The notes under the pieces were generated by a model. The model did no database searches, was not told where the DNA came from, and worked only from the letters and a program-made list of their open reading frames with translations. Positions 28,701 to 37,050 of a stretch of DNA of 47,379 nt are shown here, piece by piece. Position 1 is the first letter of the stretch. Every line of letters begins with the position of its first letter. Source of the stretch: Rhodothermales bacterium (GTDB taxonomy: Bacteria; Bacteroidota; Rhodothermia; Rhodothermales; Bin80); contig JANQES010000033.1 of the NCBI GenBank assembly GCA_028278205.1, positions 1-47,379 on the forward strand. The letters run 5' to 3'. Position numbers and translations under genes: made by a program.

Positions 28701-29409
28701 TCGACATCTGCCGCCCGATGCTCTCGAAATCGATTTCGAGTTTGTTTTGGAGGTCGTTGTTTTCGATGCGGATGTAGATGTACTCCTGGTCGCCGGCGTG
28801 GAAGGTGTAGGTGCCGTTTTCGCCGTCGCGTCCGGGCAGCGGCTCGGGCGTGAGCAATTCAAGATCCAAACGGGGCGTATCGCCGGAGGGATCGGCGGGG
28901 GACGGTTCGACCAGGCAAATCTGGAGATCTCCCCTGGCCACGAGCGGGCTCGTGCCGATGCCGCCGAAGAACTCCACCTCGTAGTCTGCCACGACCTCGC
29001 AGATGCTGGGCAAGACGCCGCCGGGGAACGGGAAATCGACCGTCAGGCCGCCGGCGGGTTGGGCGCCGGGCGACGCCGGCACATCCACGTCGAACATCTC
29101 GTCGAGGGTATACGTCGCCCCGGTGATGTCGGTGCATTCGAGCATCACGTCGAGGCTGGCCGTAACCGGGTCGGCGCAGGCGCCGGTATCATCATCCCAA
29201 CTGACGAACGGAAACATCCCAATCGGGACGGTAAAATCATCGCCGCTTGGGGGGATGACAAAAACCCCCGGCGCAAACTTAGCCAGGAAAATGCTCTGCG
29301 GGCATTCCGGCGGCTGCGGGCTAGGGTCGCACGCAATCACAATGGCGATAGCGCCGAGGACGATGGCAAAGCTGGCCGAAATGGAGAGCAGTACTTTCTT
29401 CAAAAGCAT
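25795..29409 (-). CDS. Large secreted protein with right-handed beta-helix-like region and type IX secretion C-terminal domain
   Basis: 1204 aa. Residues 1-~27 are a signal peptide ending near Cys (VIVIACDPS), so a lipoprotein-type site is possible. The long middle is acidic, Pro/Asp/Asn-rich and unassigned. At ~760 there is FADGFESGDVSSWS, a motif usually found near the ends of exported proteins. Residues ~880-1010 show parallel beta-helix repeats (SNIRFENF, GNEFNGNGEGG, NRFETNG). The final ~85 residues are a Por/T9SS sorting domain: EQNYPNPFNPSTTI, then VFDMLGRLVAVL, then SSGAYLYKM. A GAGGAGG ribosome site precedes the ATG. It is likely surface-exposed or released, and its ligand is unknown. 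Upstream, 29410-29707 shows no gene. Confidence 0.88.
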   Translation of the reverse strand: MLLKKVLLSISASFAIVLGAIAIVIACDPSPQPPECPQSIFLAKFAPGVFVIPPSGDDFTVPIGMFPFVSWDDDTGACADPVTASLDVMLECTDITGATYTLDEMFDVDVPASPGAQPAGGLTVDFPFPGGVLPSICEVVADYEVEFFGGIGTSPLVARGDLQICLVEPSPADPSGDTPRLDLELLTPEPLPGRDGENGTYTFHAGDQEYIYIRIENNDLQNKLEIDFESIGRQMSIFPFLPEFDSDEEAYGAGVFRISDPDDTFPADFFFKDEPLPFDRIPGEPGGIGDGRIETRIELEPGEVDIFGIAINSFGACADGSCNERNLCGTGIFFDEDGNEVARDPACLQFNYLVDNSRDPRYPGITYAEEIKVAPNTDSQWSNLSFFEGGDLLGQTHKSNLIQAILPLPAIQVTGDQIQQDPILPQFPNQWFDEITLPRLPDAVQWDAIFFIEDPQRPGFFERRDNQMVLAGIDQIDQDCNLPNITLRNPAPGTSNFLRVEADVSNSCDENTPVILRNEFGQIVQQGTIGNLKADPNIDIDQLTCRTIFPINDVLNRPFMVADPPFVVHNFEPEDEDPVERAIRILDELERELEWQVEFEELGVGGGVAIVGTQGRGRSQIFIDPNVLNPANPLDEILGFLIYENNQAINSPLAVPVLTRRLPPPLPPLPLPDYDLDLPPLTQVGQGIDAGIFIPPLDPQPVDPYFNMEFFIGIETNDPIEIEIPEPFPFVTIDENTPQEELDRLKNKFPEDPINRCSEGVWKCGKIEFGDGFTFESRIFADGFESGDVSSWSTGAAADNSEKKDKQQPTGVLDEDKKLPVFTEEELRQAIELFNDDVVFDEKTIGLVSERFGIEVPLPPIRGTYFFDEFESFRKGAQAPVTLDGSRCPPPCSGLVIEAPGGGVSNIRFENFPNHGMIIINDSLWIAGNEFNGNGEGGILINGNNNFVADSLARANRFETNGNASIIVEGGTGNRLLFNEFTDPSVPFIDLGGEGRTPNDDGDRDEGANNLQNYPVLEDVLMGGSTTIRGTLNSTPDSRFTLQFFAWSDSLTRFLGETVVDTDAAGDARFEVVVEGTAEIGQEVYATATGPDGSTSEFSAGFVVVSGVATEETDEVPAKFALEQNYPNPFNPSTTITYAVPQASAVRLEVFDMLGRLVAVLVDEKKAAGVHKVTFDAAGLSSGAYLYKMTGDGFSQTRTLILVK

Positions 29410-29707
29410 GAGAGCCTCCTCTGGTTAAGGGGAAGAACGGCGGAGGCGCAAGACGCGCCCTGGCATCTTGACCTTCGATCTCCCATCCTTCAGATCAAAA
29501 GTCAATACGCCTTCTCTATAATGCGCAACGAGGATTCAAAAGAGGACATCGATCACGGGGCGGAGGCAGATGAGCCGTCGCCGGAAACACCCCTGCACTA
29601 CTAGCCGTGGATTCAGGCACCCACGGTAACACTCAGAAATTCATGACCTACTTAAATGTAACAATATCAGAGAAAGTATCCAGTGCAATTTCTTATTTGA
29701 TTTGTTC

Positions 29708-31504
29708 TCACGCCGCCTCCGCCGATTCGCGGAACTGGCGCACGGCGAGTTCGCGGTAGAGCCCTTCGCGGGTGAAAAGCTCGTCGTGGGTGCCCTGTTG
29801 GACGATGCGCCCGTCCTCGAACACCAGAATGCGATGGGCGTGCTGGACGGTGGCCAGGCGATGGGCGATGATAAACGTGGTGCGGCCTTCCATCAGGTGG
29901 TCGAGCGCCTCTTGCACGAGCGCCTCCGAGGTCGAGTCGAGCGCCGAGGTGGCTTCGTCGAGCAGCAGGATGGGCGCGTCTTTGAGCAGCGCACGGGCGA
30001 TGGCTACGCGCTGGCGCTGCCCGGCGCTGAGCTTGACGCCCCGCTCGCCCACCATGGCGTCGTAGCCTTCGGGCAGCGCCGCGATGAAATCGTGGGCGTT
30101 GGCCGCCCGCGCCGCCGCCTCGATCTCGGCGCCGGTGGCGTCGAGCTTGCCGTAGCGGATGTTTTCGCGGATTGAGATGCCGAAGAGGTGCGTCTCCTGC
30201 GGCACCACGGCAATCTGCCCGCGCAGCGTCTGAAGCTGCACGCTGCGCAGATCGTGCCCATCGATCAGGATGCGCCCGCCGATGGGTTCGTAGAAGCGCG
30301 GGATGAGGTTGAGCAGCGTCGTCTTGCCCACACCGCTGGGGCCGACCAGGGCGATGGTCTGGCCGGGTTCTACCGCAAAATCGATATCGCGCAGGACGGG
30401 CTTTTCTTCGGTGTAATGAAAAACCACATGCTCGAACCGGACGGCGCCGCGCACCGGCGGCAACACCACCGCATCCGGCGCATCCTCGATCTCCGGCACC
30501 GTGTCGAGCAGTTCGAAAAGGCGCTCCGAGGCCCCGGCGGCGCTGTTGAACGTCGCATAAAGCCGCGACATCCCGGCCACGCTGCGCGAAATGCTGAAGG
30601 CATAAAAGATGAAGGCCACCAGATCGCCCGCGCTGAGGCGTCCGGCCAGCACCTCGGTGCCGCCAAACCAGAAGATCGACACCAGCGCCGAGAGAAAAAG
30701 CACACTCATGCACGACCAGAAAAACGTCGTGATGAGCACCCGGTGCCGCGACGTCTCGAACAAAGATTCGACGGCGTCGCGGTAGCGTTTGACTTCGTAC
30801 GGCCCCCGCGCAAACGCTTTCACGACGCGGATGGCGCCCAGGGCTTCCTCCGAGACCGCCGTGGTGTCGGCCAGGCGGTCTTGTACGTCGCGCGAGAGCT
30901 TCCGGATTTTCTGGCCGAAGAAGCGCGCCGCCAGCGTCGCCAGCGGCACCACGAAAAAGATCAGCAGGCTCAGCCGCCAGTTGAGCACCACCATCAACGT
31001 CAACGAACCGATGAGCGTCAGCGACTGGGTCAGCAGTTCGGTCAGCGCCGTGGTCACGGCAGCGCGGATCGAGCCGACGTCGTTGGTCAGGCGCGAGGTC
31101 AGATCGCCGATGCGCTGATCGGCAAAGAAATGCAGGCCGAGGCGGTGCAGGTGTTCGTAGACCTGCTGGCGCAAGTTGGCCACGACGCGCTCGCCCGTCC
31201 ATTCCAGCAGATAATAGCCGGCAAAGGAGAACGTGGCCTGGATCAAGAAAAGCACGAGCAACCCCAGCGCCAGGTTGTTGAGCAAGGCCCGGTCGGCGTC
31301 TTCGAAGACGGCGTCGAGCAGTTCGCGCAGCCCCAGCGGCACCACCAGCCACACCAACGCCGAGATCGACGTCAGCACGATCGCCCATCCCAGGCGGCCC
31401 CAGTACGGACGGCTCAGCGCAAAAATCCGGCGCAACGCCGTCCACAACGCCGCCGGGCGGCGACGGATCGGCTCTTCTTGAATATGGCGCCCGTGCCGAG
31501 GCAT
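29708..31504 (-). CDS. ABC exporter, fused permease-ATPase (MsbA/MdlB type)
   Basis: 598 aa. Residues ~30-320 are a six-helix exporter permease domain. Residues ~355-590 are the nucleotide-binding domain: Walker A GPSGVGKTTL, Q-loop VPQETHLF, signature LSAGQRQRVAIARAL, Walker B ILLLDEATSALDS and switch IAHRLATV. It would act as a homodimer in the inner membrane, exporting a lipid, peptide or drug; the substrate is not evident. No second half-transporter is adjacent, which favours a homodimer. The dispersed GTACATCCCG hairpin lies upstream. Confidence 0.95.
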   Translation of the reverse strand: MPRHGRHIQEEPIRRRPAALWTALRRIFALSRPYWGRLGWAIVLTSISALVWLVVPLGLRELLDAVFEDADRALLNNLALGLLVLFLIQATFSFAGYYLLEWTGERVVANLRQQVYEHLHRLGLHFFADQRIGDLTSRLTNDVGSIRAAVTTALTELLTQSLTLIGSLTLMVVLNWRLSLLIFFVVPLATLAARFFGQKIRKLSRDVQDRLADTTAVSEEALGAIRVVKAFARGPYEVKRYRDAVESLFETSRHRVLITTFFWSCMSVLFLSALVSIFWFGGTEVLAGRLSAGDLVAFIFYAFSISRSVAGMSRLYATFNSAAGASERLFELLDTVPEIEDAPDAVVLPPVRGAVRFEHVVFHYTEEKPVLRDIDFAVEPGQTIALVGPSGVGKTTLLNLIPRFYEPIGGRILIDGHDLRSVQLQTLRGQIAVVPQETHLFGISIRENIRYGKLDATGAEIEAAARAANAHDFIAALPEGYDAMVGERGVKLSAGQRQRVAIARALLKDAPILLLDEATSALDSTSEALVQEALDHLMEGRTTFIIAHRLATVQHAHRILVFEDGRIVQQGTHDELFTREGLYRELAVRQFRESAEAA

Positions 31505-31531
31505 AGGATTCGGTGGTTCGTGGTCCTAAAA

Positions 31532-31596
31532 AGTACATCCCGTTCGCCGAACGGGATCTGAAGCGTTGGGGTCCCGTTCGGCGAACGGGACGTACT
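31532..31596. repeat. Inverted repeat, copy 2 of the GTACATCCCG family
   Basis: Arms at 31532-31556 and 31572-31596 match over 25 bases with one mismatch, and each arm is also a hairpin (CCCGTTCG, CGAACGGG). It is nearly identical to the inner part of the element at 1156-1231, 30 kb away. The remaining gap to 31858 shows no gene; a short minus-strand frame there has no supporting features. Confidence 0.88.
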
Positions 31597-31858
31597 TCTG
31601 CCTGATCAGATTCCGACTGATGCCTCTACGATGAAGCCCGTCTTGAAGGTTTCAGCCGGGCAGATGTTTCGCCAAAAGCGAGGGAGACGCAGCCTCGTCC
31701 CTCCAACGGACAACCAACCACGAACGACGGACCAACCCTATTGAGATTTTTTTCATTTAGCCGATATAGAAATCTATTGTTGATGAGGAATACGGTTTGT
31801 TTATCTCTCGAACCCGCGATGTTGACCACGATCCCCCTAGCGTAGTGCTCTCCCACCT

Positions 31859-33688
31859 GTGAATCGCTCTCCCGCCACCAAAGATCGCATCAAAGTACAC
31901 AGGCCCTCGCAGCACAGCGCAGTGTCTACGGCACCGGTACATCCACGCCTGAGCCGTCCGGGGCGCCGTCCGAAGAAACCCATCATCCCCACGCTGCTGC
32001 GCTTCATCGACGGCTTCCTGCCGTTGCCCTCCTACGGGACGTTCGATGCCGAAATGCACCGGCGAGGCCGGCTGCTCGTGGCCTCCTGCTTCGGTTTTTT
32101 CGTGATCGCGCTCTTCTTTGGGATCCAGATGAGCCAGGTGGATCAGTACCCGCTCACCAGTGTGCTGATCATGTTTTCGGGCTGCGGCCTGTCTATCGCC
32201 AACCTGATCCTGTTTCGATGGACCGGCTCGACGACGGCCCCCGGCGCGTTGCTGTGCATCGAAGCCCTGGCTATCCAGTCTTTTCAGGCCTTCCACGACA
32301 TGGGCCTCAACGACCCGGTGCTGCTGTGGATGCTTGTGATTCCCTGGCTGGCAGCGTTCCTCGTCAGTCCGTTTTCCGGATTTATCTTCGGCGGCCTGGT
32401 AGCACTGATCGCGGGTGCTTTCTTCGCACTCGACCTCTCCGGGTACGTCTTTCCGAACTTCACCGAGCAGGCGTATTCCCTGTTCTATTTCCTCGAACTC
32501 TCCACGCTGGGCCTTTTCCTCGGTTTCCTGGGATGGCTTTATGAAGGGCAAACCCTGAAGAACCTGCGCGAAGCCCACCATAAACTCGCCATCGCCCACA
32601 CCGATCTCCAGAAATCGAACCGCCGCACCGAACAGATCCTCGAAAGCATCACCGATGGCTTCTTCAGCCTGGACCACGACGGGTGCTTCACCGACCTCAA
32701 CCCGCAGGCCGAGTTTTTCCTCGAAGAGCCCCGAAGCGCCTTGCTGGGCCGCGACGCGCGGGAGTATTTCTCCGGCGACGTCGGCCAGGAAATACGAGGC
32801 CGGTTGCGCAGCGCCGCCAAAGAGCGCATTCCGGTTGATTTTGAAACGTTTTATGAGCCGCTCAACCGCTGGTTCAAGGTGCACGTCTACCCCTTTGCCG
32901 AGGGGCTCTCGGTCTATTTCAACGACATCACCGAGCGCAAGAACTACGAGCGAGGGCTCATCGAAGCCAAAGAAGAAGCCGAACAACTGGCTCAACTCAA
33001 AAGCACGCTCCTGGCCAACATGAGCCACGAAATCCGGACGCCGCTGACGAGCATCATCGGCTTCGCCGGCATCCTGGCTCAGGAAGCCACCGGCAACCAC
33101 CAGGAATTCGCCAGCCTCATCGGGCAAAACGGACAACGCCTGATGGACACGCTCAACTCGGTCCTGGACCTGGCCCAACTCGAACGCGGCGCCCTGCAAT
33201 ACAACCCCATCTACGTGGACGTGGCTGACGAGACCGCCCAGATCGTGCAACTCTTGAAACCGCTGGCCGACGACCGCAGCCTCTACCTGCGCACCGAATG
33301 CGTGACCGAGGATGTGATGGCCGCCGTCGACAAAAGCCTGCTCAACCGGGTGCTCAATAATCTCATCGGCAACGCCATCAAATTTACCAACGAAGGCGGC
33401 ATCGTCGTCACCGTCAGCGGCTGCGAAACGCGCGTCTCGGTGGCCGTCTCTGACACGGGCATCGGCATCTCAAAAGAATTCATGCCACACCTCTTCGACG
33501 AATTCCGGCAGGAATCGACCGGGCTGGCGCGGGCCTACGAAGGCAGCGGCCTGGGCCTGGCTATCTCTCGCCGCCTCGTCCAGACGATGGGCGGGCACAT
33601 CGAGGTCGAGAGCGAAAAAAACGTCGGCGCCACCTTCACCGTTCACTTCCCCCGCACCGTCGCCGCCCAGCCTTCAGAAGACGACTAG
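31859..33688 (+). CDS. Membrane-bound PAS-domain sensor histidine kinase
   Basis: 609 aa from a GTG; a later start before the first helix is possible. Six hydrophobic segments lie in ~72-228. A PAS domain follows (~258-360, ILESITDGFFSLDHDG to YFNDITERK). HisKA has phospho-site H390 (LLANMSHEIRTPLTS), and HATPase has N-box NRVLNNLIGNAIKF, G1 VSDTGIGIS and G2 GSGLGLAISRR. There is no receiver domain and no regulator gene next to it, so it is an orphan kinase. The stimulus is probably read by the membrane part or the PAS domain and cannot be named from the sequence. A strong 12-bp palindrome lies just after the stop. Confidence 0.92.
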   Translation: MNRSPATKDRIKVHRPSQHSAVSTAPVHPRLSRPGRRPKKPIIPTLLRFIDGFLPLPSYGTFDAEMHRRGRLLVASCFGFFVIALFFGIQMSQVDQYPLTSVLIMFSGCGLSIANLILFRWTGSTTAPGALLCIEALAIQSFQAFHDMGLNDPVLLWMLVIPWLAAFLVSPFSGFIFGGLVALIAGAFFALDLSGYVFPNFTEQAYSLFYFLELSTLGLFLGFLGWLYEGQTLKNLREAHHKLAIAHTDLQKSNRRTEQILESITDGFFSLDHDGCFTDLNPQAEFFLEEPRSALLGRDAREYFSGDVGQEIRGRLRSAAKERIPVDFETFYEPLNRWFKVHVYPFAEGLSVYFNDITERKNYERGLIEAKEEAEQLAQLKSTLLANMSHEIRTPLTSIIGFAGILAQEATGNHQEFASLIGQNGQRLMDTLNSVLDLAQLERGALQYNPIYVDVADETAQIVQLLKPLADDRSLYLRTECVTEDVMAAVDKSLLNRVLNNLIGNAIKFTNEGGIVVTVSGCETRVSVAVSDTGIGISKEFMPHLFDEFRQESTGLARAYEGSGLGLAISRRLVQTMGGHIEVESEKNVGATFTVHFPRTVAAQPSEDD

Positions 33689-33690
33689 AT

Positions 33691-33717
33691 TTTTTAAAAC
33701 GTGGAACGTTTTAAAAA
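33691..33717. terminator. A/T-flanked perfect palindrome after the kinase gene
   Basis: TTTTTAAAACGT (33691-33702) pairs exactly with ACGTTTTAAAAA (33706-33717) around a 3-base loop, three bases after the kinase stop. It could end transcription from the left or, with the following CAGGTAG/CTACCTG hairpin (33737-33755), from the right. It may also be another repeat. Confidence 0.5.
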
Positions 33718-33802
33718 GGGCAAAACTACCCAGCGGCAGGTAGTTTCGCTACCTGGGATGAAGCGCCCAAAAAGACCGCGAGGCCGGGCAGGCCCTACGC
33801 CA

Positions 33803-34030
33803 TTACGGCTGCATGAACTGCTTTTGCTGTGCGAGCCAGACGAACATACCGTCTTCGGTAGGCCCGAACGGGCGGTCGGCCTCGCAGTAGGCGTGCCAGA
33901 TCATTTCGCGCAATTTCGCCTCAAAAGCAGGATCGCCGCTGGCTACCTGGATGAGGTGTAGGCGGATGTCTTTGTCGCGCGGCTTCGATGCGGCGGCGTC
34001 TCTGAGCCGCCGCGATGCTTCTCTTTCCAT
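33803..34030 (-). CDS. Small conserved-looking protein of unknown function
   Basis: 75 aa from the ATG at 34030, with AAGGAG about ten bases upstream; the longer frame to 34603 runs through a terminator and is rejected. The N-terminal ~20 residues are charged (MEREASRRLRD). The core VASGDPAFEAKLREMIWHAYCEADRPFGPTEDGMFVWL has the look of a conserved compact helical protein. There are no membrane helices. The neighbours give no functional hint. The strongly biased third positions and good ribosome site support a real gene. Confidence 0.6.
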   Translation of the reverse strand: MEREASRRLRDAAASKPRDKDIRLHLIQVASGDPAFEAKLREMIWHAYCEADRPFGPTEDGMFVWLAQQKQFMQP

Positions 34031-34375
34031 TCTTCCGCTCCTTCTTCGGGAGGACACAGGATTGGCGAGGTTCTGCAGCAGGATGCAGACGCCCTCTGCC
34101 CGTGCTTCCTCGACAAATCTTGTGCCACCTGTCCTCCTCCCAGCACCCACATCGTTATAAGCAGGTAGACGAAGCCAGGGCTTGTTATGATTGTTTGTAT
34201 TGGTAAAATAAACAGGGCTTTCTAAAAAAACACGACATTTAAATTTTTCCTCGTTTACTGAGTGTGATCGAAGAAGTCTGGGCCATTCATACCGAAGGGC
34301 ACCGCTTCGGCGCACACGCCGCCGCTCCGAATTAACAGGCTGCCGCTTTATTCCGTTTATTGGTGAACGCAGAGA

Positions 34376-34415
34376 GCGTACACGGCATCGCCCCCACGAA
34401 CCGTGTACGCTTTTT
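34376..34415 (+). terminator. Strong intrinsic terminator with no obvious gene in front
   Basis: GCGTACACGG and its exact reverse complement CCGTGTACGC form a 10-bp stem with a 15-base loop, followed by TTTTTCTGTT. On the plus strand there is no convincing gene in the 34031-34375 interval, so the transcript it ends is unknown. The rest of the interval to 34478 shows nothing else. Confidence 0.8.
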
Positions 34416-34478
34416 CTGTTAAGTATCGAAGGCAAAAATGACGAAACCTCAATTCTCTGACACTGTAAAACTTGAACC

Positions 34479-34754
34479 ATGAGCGCAATCACGATTCGCT
34501 TCCCCAAAACGTTGCACCAGGAGGTAAGGCGCCTGGCCGAGGAAGAGGGCATTTCGATTAACCAGTTTGTGGTGCTGACACTGGCCCAGAAGGTGGCGGT
34601 CATGCAAGACAGGCAAAAACCCCTCTCGCCTGCCGAACAGCTTGCCTACCTCGAACGCAAAGCCCAAGCTGCTCCCAAAGATGAAACGTTGGCGTCTTTT
34701 TTGGAAAAACATGCCCTGGACGAAGAACCTGCCCCGGAAGATCGATTGGATTAG
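34479..34754 (+). CDS. Ribbon-helix-helix (HicB/CopG-like) antitoxin-type protein, orphan
   Basis: 91 aa. Residues 1-~45 are a ribbon-helix-helix unit: beta strand ITIRFP, then KTLHQEVRRLAEEEG, then ISINQFVVLTLAQKVAVM. This is the pattern of HicB-type and related antitoxin/repressor proteins. The C-terminal half is helical and acidic and could bind a toxin. No toxin-sized gene is found on either side (34031-34478 upstream, 34755-34982 downstream), so it is either an orphan repressor or the survivor of a broken toxin-antitoxin pair. It is preceded by a strong terminator, so it has its own promoter. Confidence 0.8.
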   Translation: MSAITIRFPKTLHQEVRRLAEEEGISINQFVVLTLAQKVAVMQDRQKPLSPAEQLAYLERKAQAAPKDETLASFLEKHALDEEPAPEDRLD

Positions 34755-34982
34755 GACGTGGTGCCCGCACATCGCGGCTTTTTTCGGAGGCTAGATCCGC
34801 ATCAGATCAACAATCCAAAATCTATTGAGCTTACGCCTTGTTTTTCTTTAATTGAAAGACTGCATACTTCTCCCCGCCTACATCCCCGCTTCGCATTTTC
34901 TCGAATCTGCCCATGCACGGCGTGCCGGCAGGACGACGGACCCCGTCCTGCCTCGCGCGCTACAGACCCCGGAGAAAGGATC

Positions 34983-36941
34983 ATGGTACCCCCTACTGCC
35001 TTCAAACGAATCGTCCCCCTCGTACTCGTTCTCGCCTTGATGGCCCCGCTGACGGCGCAGGCCCAGGACGAAGGCCTCAAAATCAAAGTCGATCAGCCCG
35101 AAATGACGCTGACGGTCGGCGAGACGGCTCAGATTTCGGCACAGGTGGTCGATGCCTACGGCGTCGATCAGCAAAAGCGCTTGTTCTATTTTTCGACGAA
35201 CCGGCGCGCGGTGAGCGTCAGCCGGACGGGCGAAGTGACGGCGCATAAACCCGGCACCTATGCGCTTCTGGTGAGGATGAACCGAGAGATCAGCACCCAG
35301 GTGACGGTGAACGTGCCGTATCCGCCGGTCGAACGGGTGACGATTGTGGGCACGCCGCATCACGTCTACGAAGGCACCCGCGTGGCGCTAGTCAGCGAGG
35401 TCGAAGACGCCACCGGCGCCATGCGCGACAACGTGACGGTGCGCATGACCAGCAGCGACCCCAGCGTCGCCTCGATCGATAGTTTCAACCGCCTGACGGC
35501 GCACAAGCCCGGCCAGGTCACGATCACCGCCGAGGCCGAAGGCGCGCAGACCGAGACGGCCCTCGCCGTCGTCGTCAACCCGATTGCGCAGGTGCGGCTC
35601 AGCGGCGGCCAGCCCGAAGCACGGACGGGCGACGTGCTCACCTTCGCCGCCCGCGCCTCCGACGACGGCGGCAACGCCATCGACGACGCGCCCATCCTCT
35701 TCACGGTGCATGCCGACCCCGACGATCCGCTGGCGCCCTCGGCCTCGGCGCAGATCGATCAGCAAGGACGGTTCGTGGCCGAGACGCCGGGCTTCTACAC
35801 CGTCGTTGCCTCGGCGGGCAGCCTTTCGGATCAGACCACCGTCCGCGTCGAGCCGCGCAACGTCCGGCGCGAGATCGAACTCATCGGCCAGGGCGCCGTC
35901 GGGGAGGTCCACACGTCGGATCTCTGGGTCTGGGAAGGCGTCGATGGGCGCGACTACGCCGTCACCGGCACCTGGAACGCCGACGGCGAAGCCTACTTCT
36001 GGGATGTCACCGACGCGGCCACGCCCGCCCTGATCGACACCGTCACGGTCGATGCGCGCACGGTCAACGACGTCAAGGTGTCGGAGGACGGGTCGTTGTG
36101 CATCATCAGCCGCGAAGGCGCCTCGAACCGCAAAAACGGTATCGTCCTGCTCGACTGCACCAACCCGTACGACGTCAAGATCATCTCGGAGTTTACCGAG
36201 AATCTGACCGGCGGCGTGCATAACCTGTTCATCTATCAGAACCACGTCTTCGCCCTGAGCGCCGGGCAACGCTACGACATCATCAACATCGACGACCCGG
36301 CCCAGCCGCACCGCGTGGGCAGCTTCGAACTCGACACGCCCAGCCACGCCATCCACGACGTGTGGGTCGAAGACGGCATCGCCTACTCGTCGAACTGGAG
36401 CGACGGTGTGGTGATGGTGGACGTGGGCAACGGCATCGCCGGGGGCTCGGTGACCAACCCGGTCAAGATCGGCTCGTATGCCTATCCCAGCGGCTGGAAC
36501 CACGCGGCCTTCCCCTACAAAAGCAAAGACACCGGCAAGTTCTACATCATCGCCGGCGACGAAGCCTTCCCCGACGGCAAGCCCGCCGGCTGGATCCATT
36601 TCATCGATTTCACGGATCCGCAAAACCCGAAAGAAGTGGCGCGCTACGAGGTGCCCGAAGCCGGCACGCACAACATGTGGGTGGAAGACGACAAGCTCTA
36701 CGTGGCCTATTACCAGGGCGGCCTCCGCGTGGTCGATATTTCGGGCGATTTGATGGGCGATCTCTACAAACAAGGCCGCGAAATCGCCAAATACCAGGCT
36801 GCCGACCCGAAGGGCAAGATCCCCAACAGCCCGATGGCCTGGGGCCCGCAACCCTACAAAGGCCGCATCTTCTTCTCGGATATGAACAGCGGCCTGTGGA
36901 TCGTTAAGATCAAGGGCGATGAGGAGAAACCGGGGTTGTAA
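34983..36941 (+). CDS. Exported protein with Ig-like (BIG2-type) domains and LVIVD beta-propeller repeats
   Basis: 652 aa from the ATG at 34983, preceded by GAGAAAGGA; the frame open from 34758 includes non-coding leader. Residues 1-~26 are a signal peptide (VLALMAPLTAQAQD). Three Ig-like BIG2-type domains follow (~30-115, ~115-205 and ~205-295), with motifs such as FYFSTNRRAVSVSRTGEVTA and SSDPSVASIDSFNRLTA. Residues ~300-645 are LVIVD-type propeller repeats (ALIDTVTV, HRVGSFELD, NPKEVARYEVPEAG, GLRVVDISG). It probably works outside the inner membrane in binding or adhesion. It is followed by another secreted propeller gene and may be linked with it in function. Confidence 0.88.
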   Translation: MVPPTAFKRIVPLVLVLALMAPLTAQAQDEGLKIKVDQPEMTLTVGETAQISAQVVDAYGVDQQKRLFYFSTNRRAVSVSRTGEVTAHKPGTYALLVRMNREISTQVTVNVPYPPVERVTIVGTPHHVYEGTRVALVSEVEDATGAMRDNVTVRMTSSDPSVASIDSFNRLTAHKPGQVTITAEAEGAQTETALAVVVNPIAQVRLSGGQPEARTGDVLTFAARASDDGGNAIDDAPILFTVHADPDDPLAPSASAQIDQQGRFVAETPGFYTVVASAGSLSDQTTVRVEPRNVRREIELIGQGAVGEVHTSDLWVWEGVDGRDYAVTGTWNADGEAYFWDVTDAATPALIDTVTVDARTVNDVKVSEDGSLCIISREGASNRKNGIVLLDCTNPYDVKIISEFTENLTGGVHNLFIYQNHVFALSAGQRYDIINIDDPAQPHRVGSFELDTPSHAIHDVWVEDGIAYSSNWSDGVVMVDVGNGIAGGSVTNPVKIGSYAYPSGWNHAAFPYKSKDTGKFYIIAGDEAFPDGKPAGWIHFIDFTDPQNPKEVARYEVPEAGTHNMWVEDDKLYVAYYQGGLRVVDISGDLMGDLYKQGREIAKYQAADPKGKIPNSPMAWGPQPYKGRIFFSDMNSGLWIVKIKGDEEKPGL

Positions 36942-36942
36942 G

Positions 36943-37040
36943 GGTGTTTTGGTGTTTGAGTGTTTTGGTATTATGGTGTTTTAGTTTTTTCCTCGAACAC
37001 CCAACACTAAAACACTATAACACCTTAACACTAAAACACT
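36943..37040. repeat. Octamer-built inverted repeat, ACACTATA family, copy 1
   Basis: The left arm is GTGTTTTG/GTGTTTGA/GTGTTTTA-like words, and the right arm is ACACTATA, ACACCTTA, ACACTAAA, ACACTTAT in an 8-base register. It starts two bases after the propeller gene's stop and ends ten bases before the next start. Related copies lie at 38236-38327 and 45091-45181. Confidence 0.88.
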
Positions 37041-37050
37041 TATAAAAACG

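Noticed and set aside
34263..34334. A short frame starting VIEEVWAIHTEGHRFG that could be a fragment of a small-protein partner of the antitoxin-like gene
   Set aside because: Only ~23 codons, no ribosome site and no confident family match; left as part of an unexplained gap.
33803..34603. A 266-aa minus-strand reading frame
   Set aside because: It runs through a strong terminator and has a non-protein-like N-terminal half. Only the last 75 residues with a good ribosome site (start 34030) look real.
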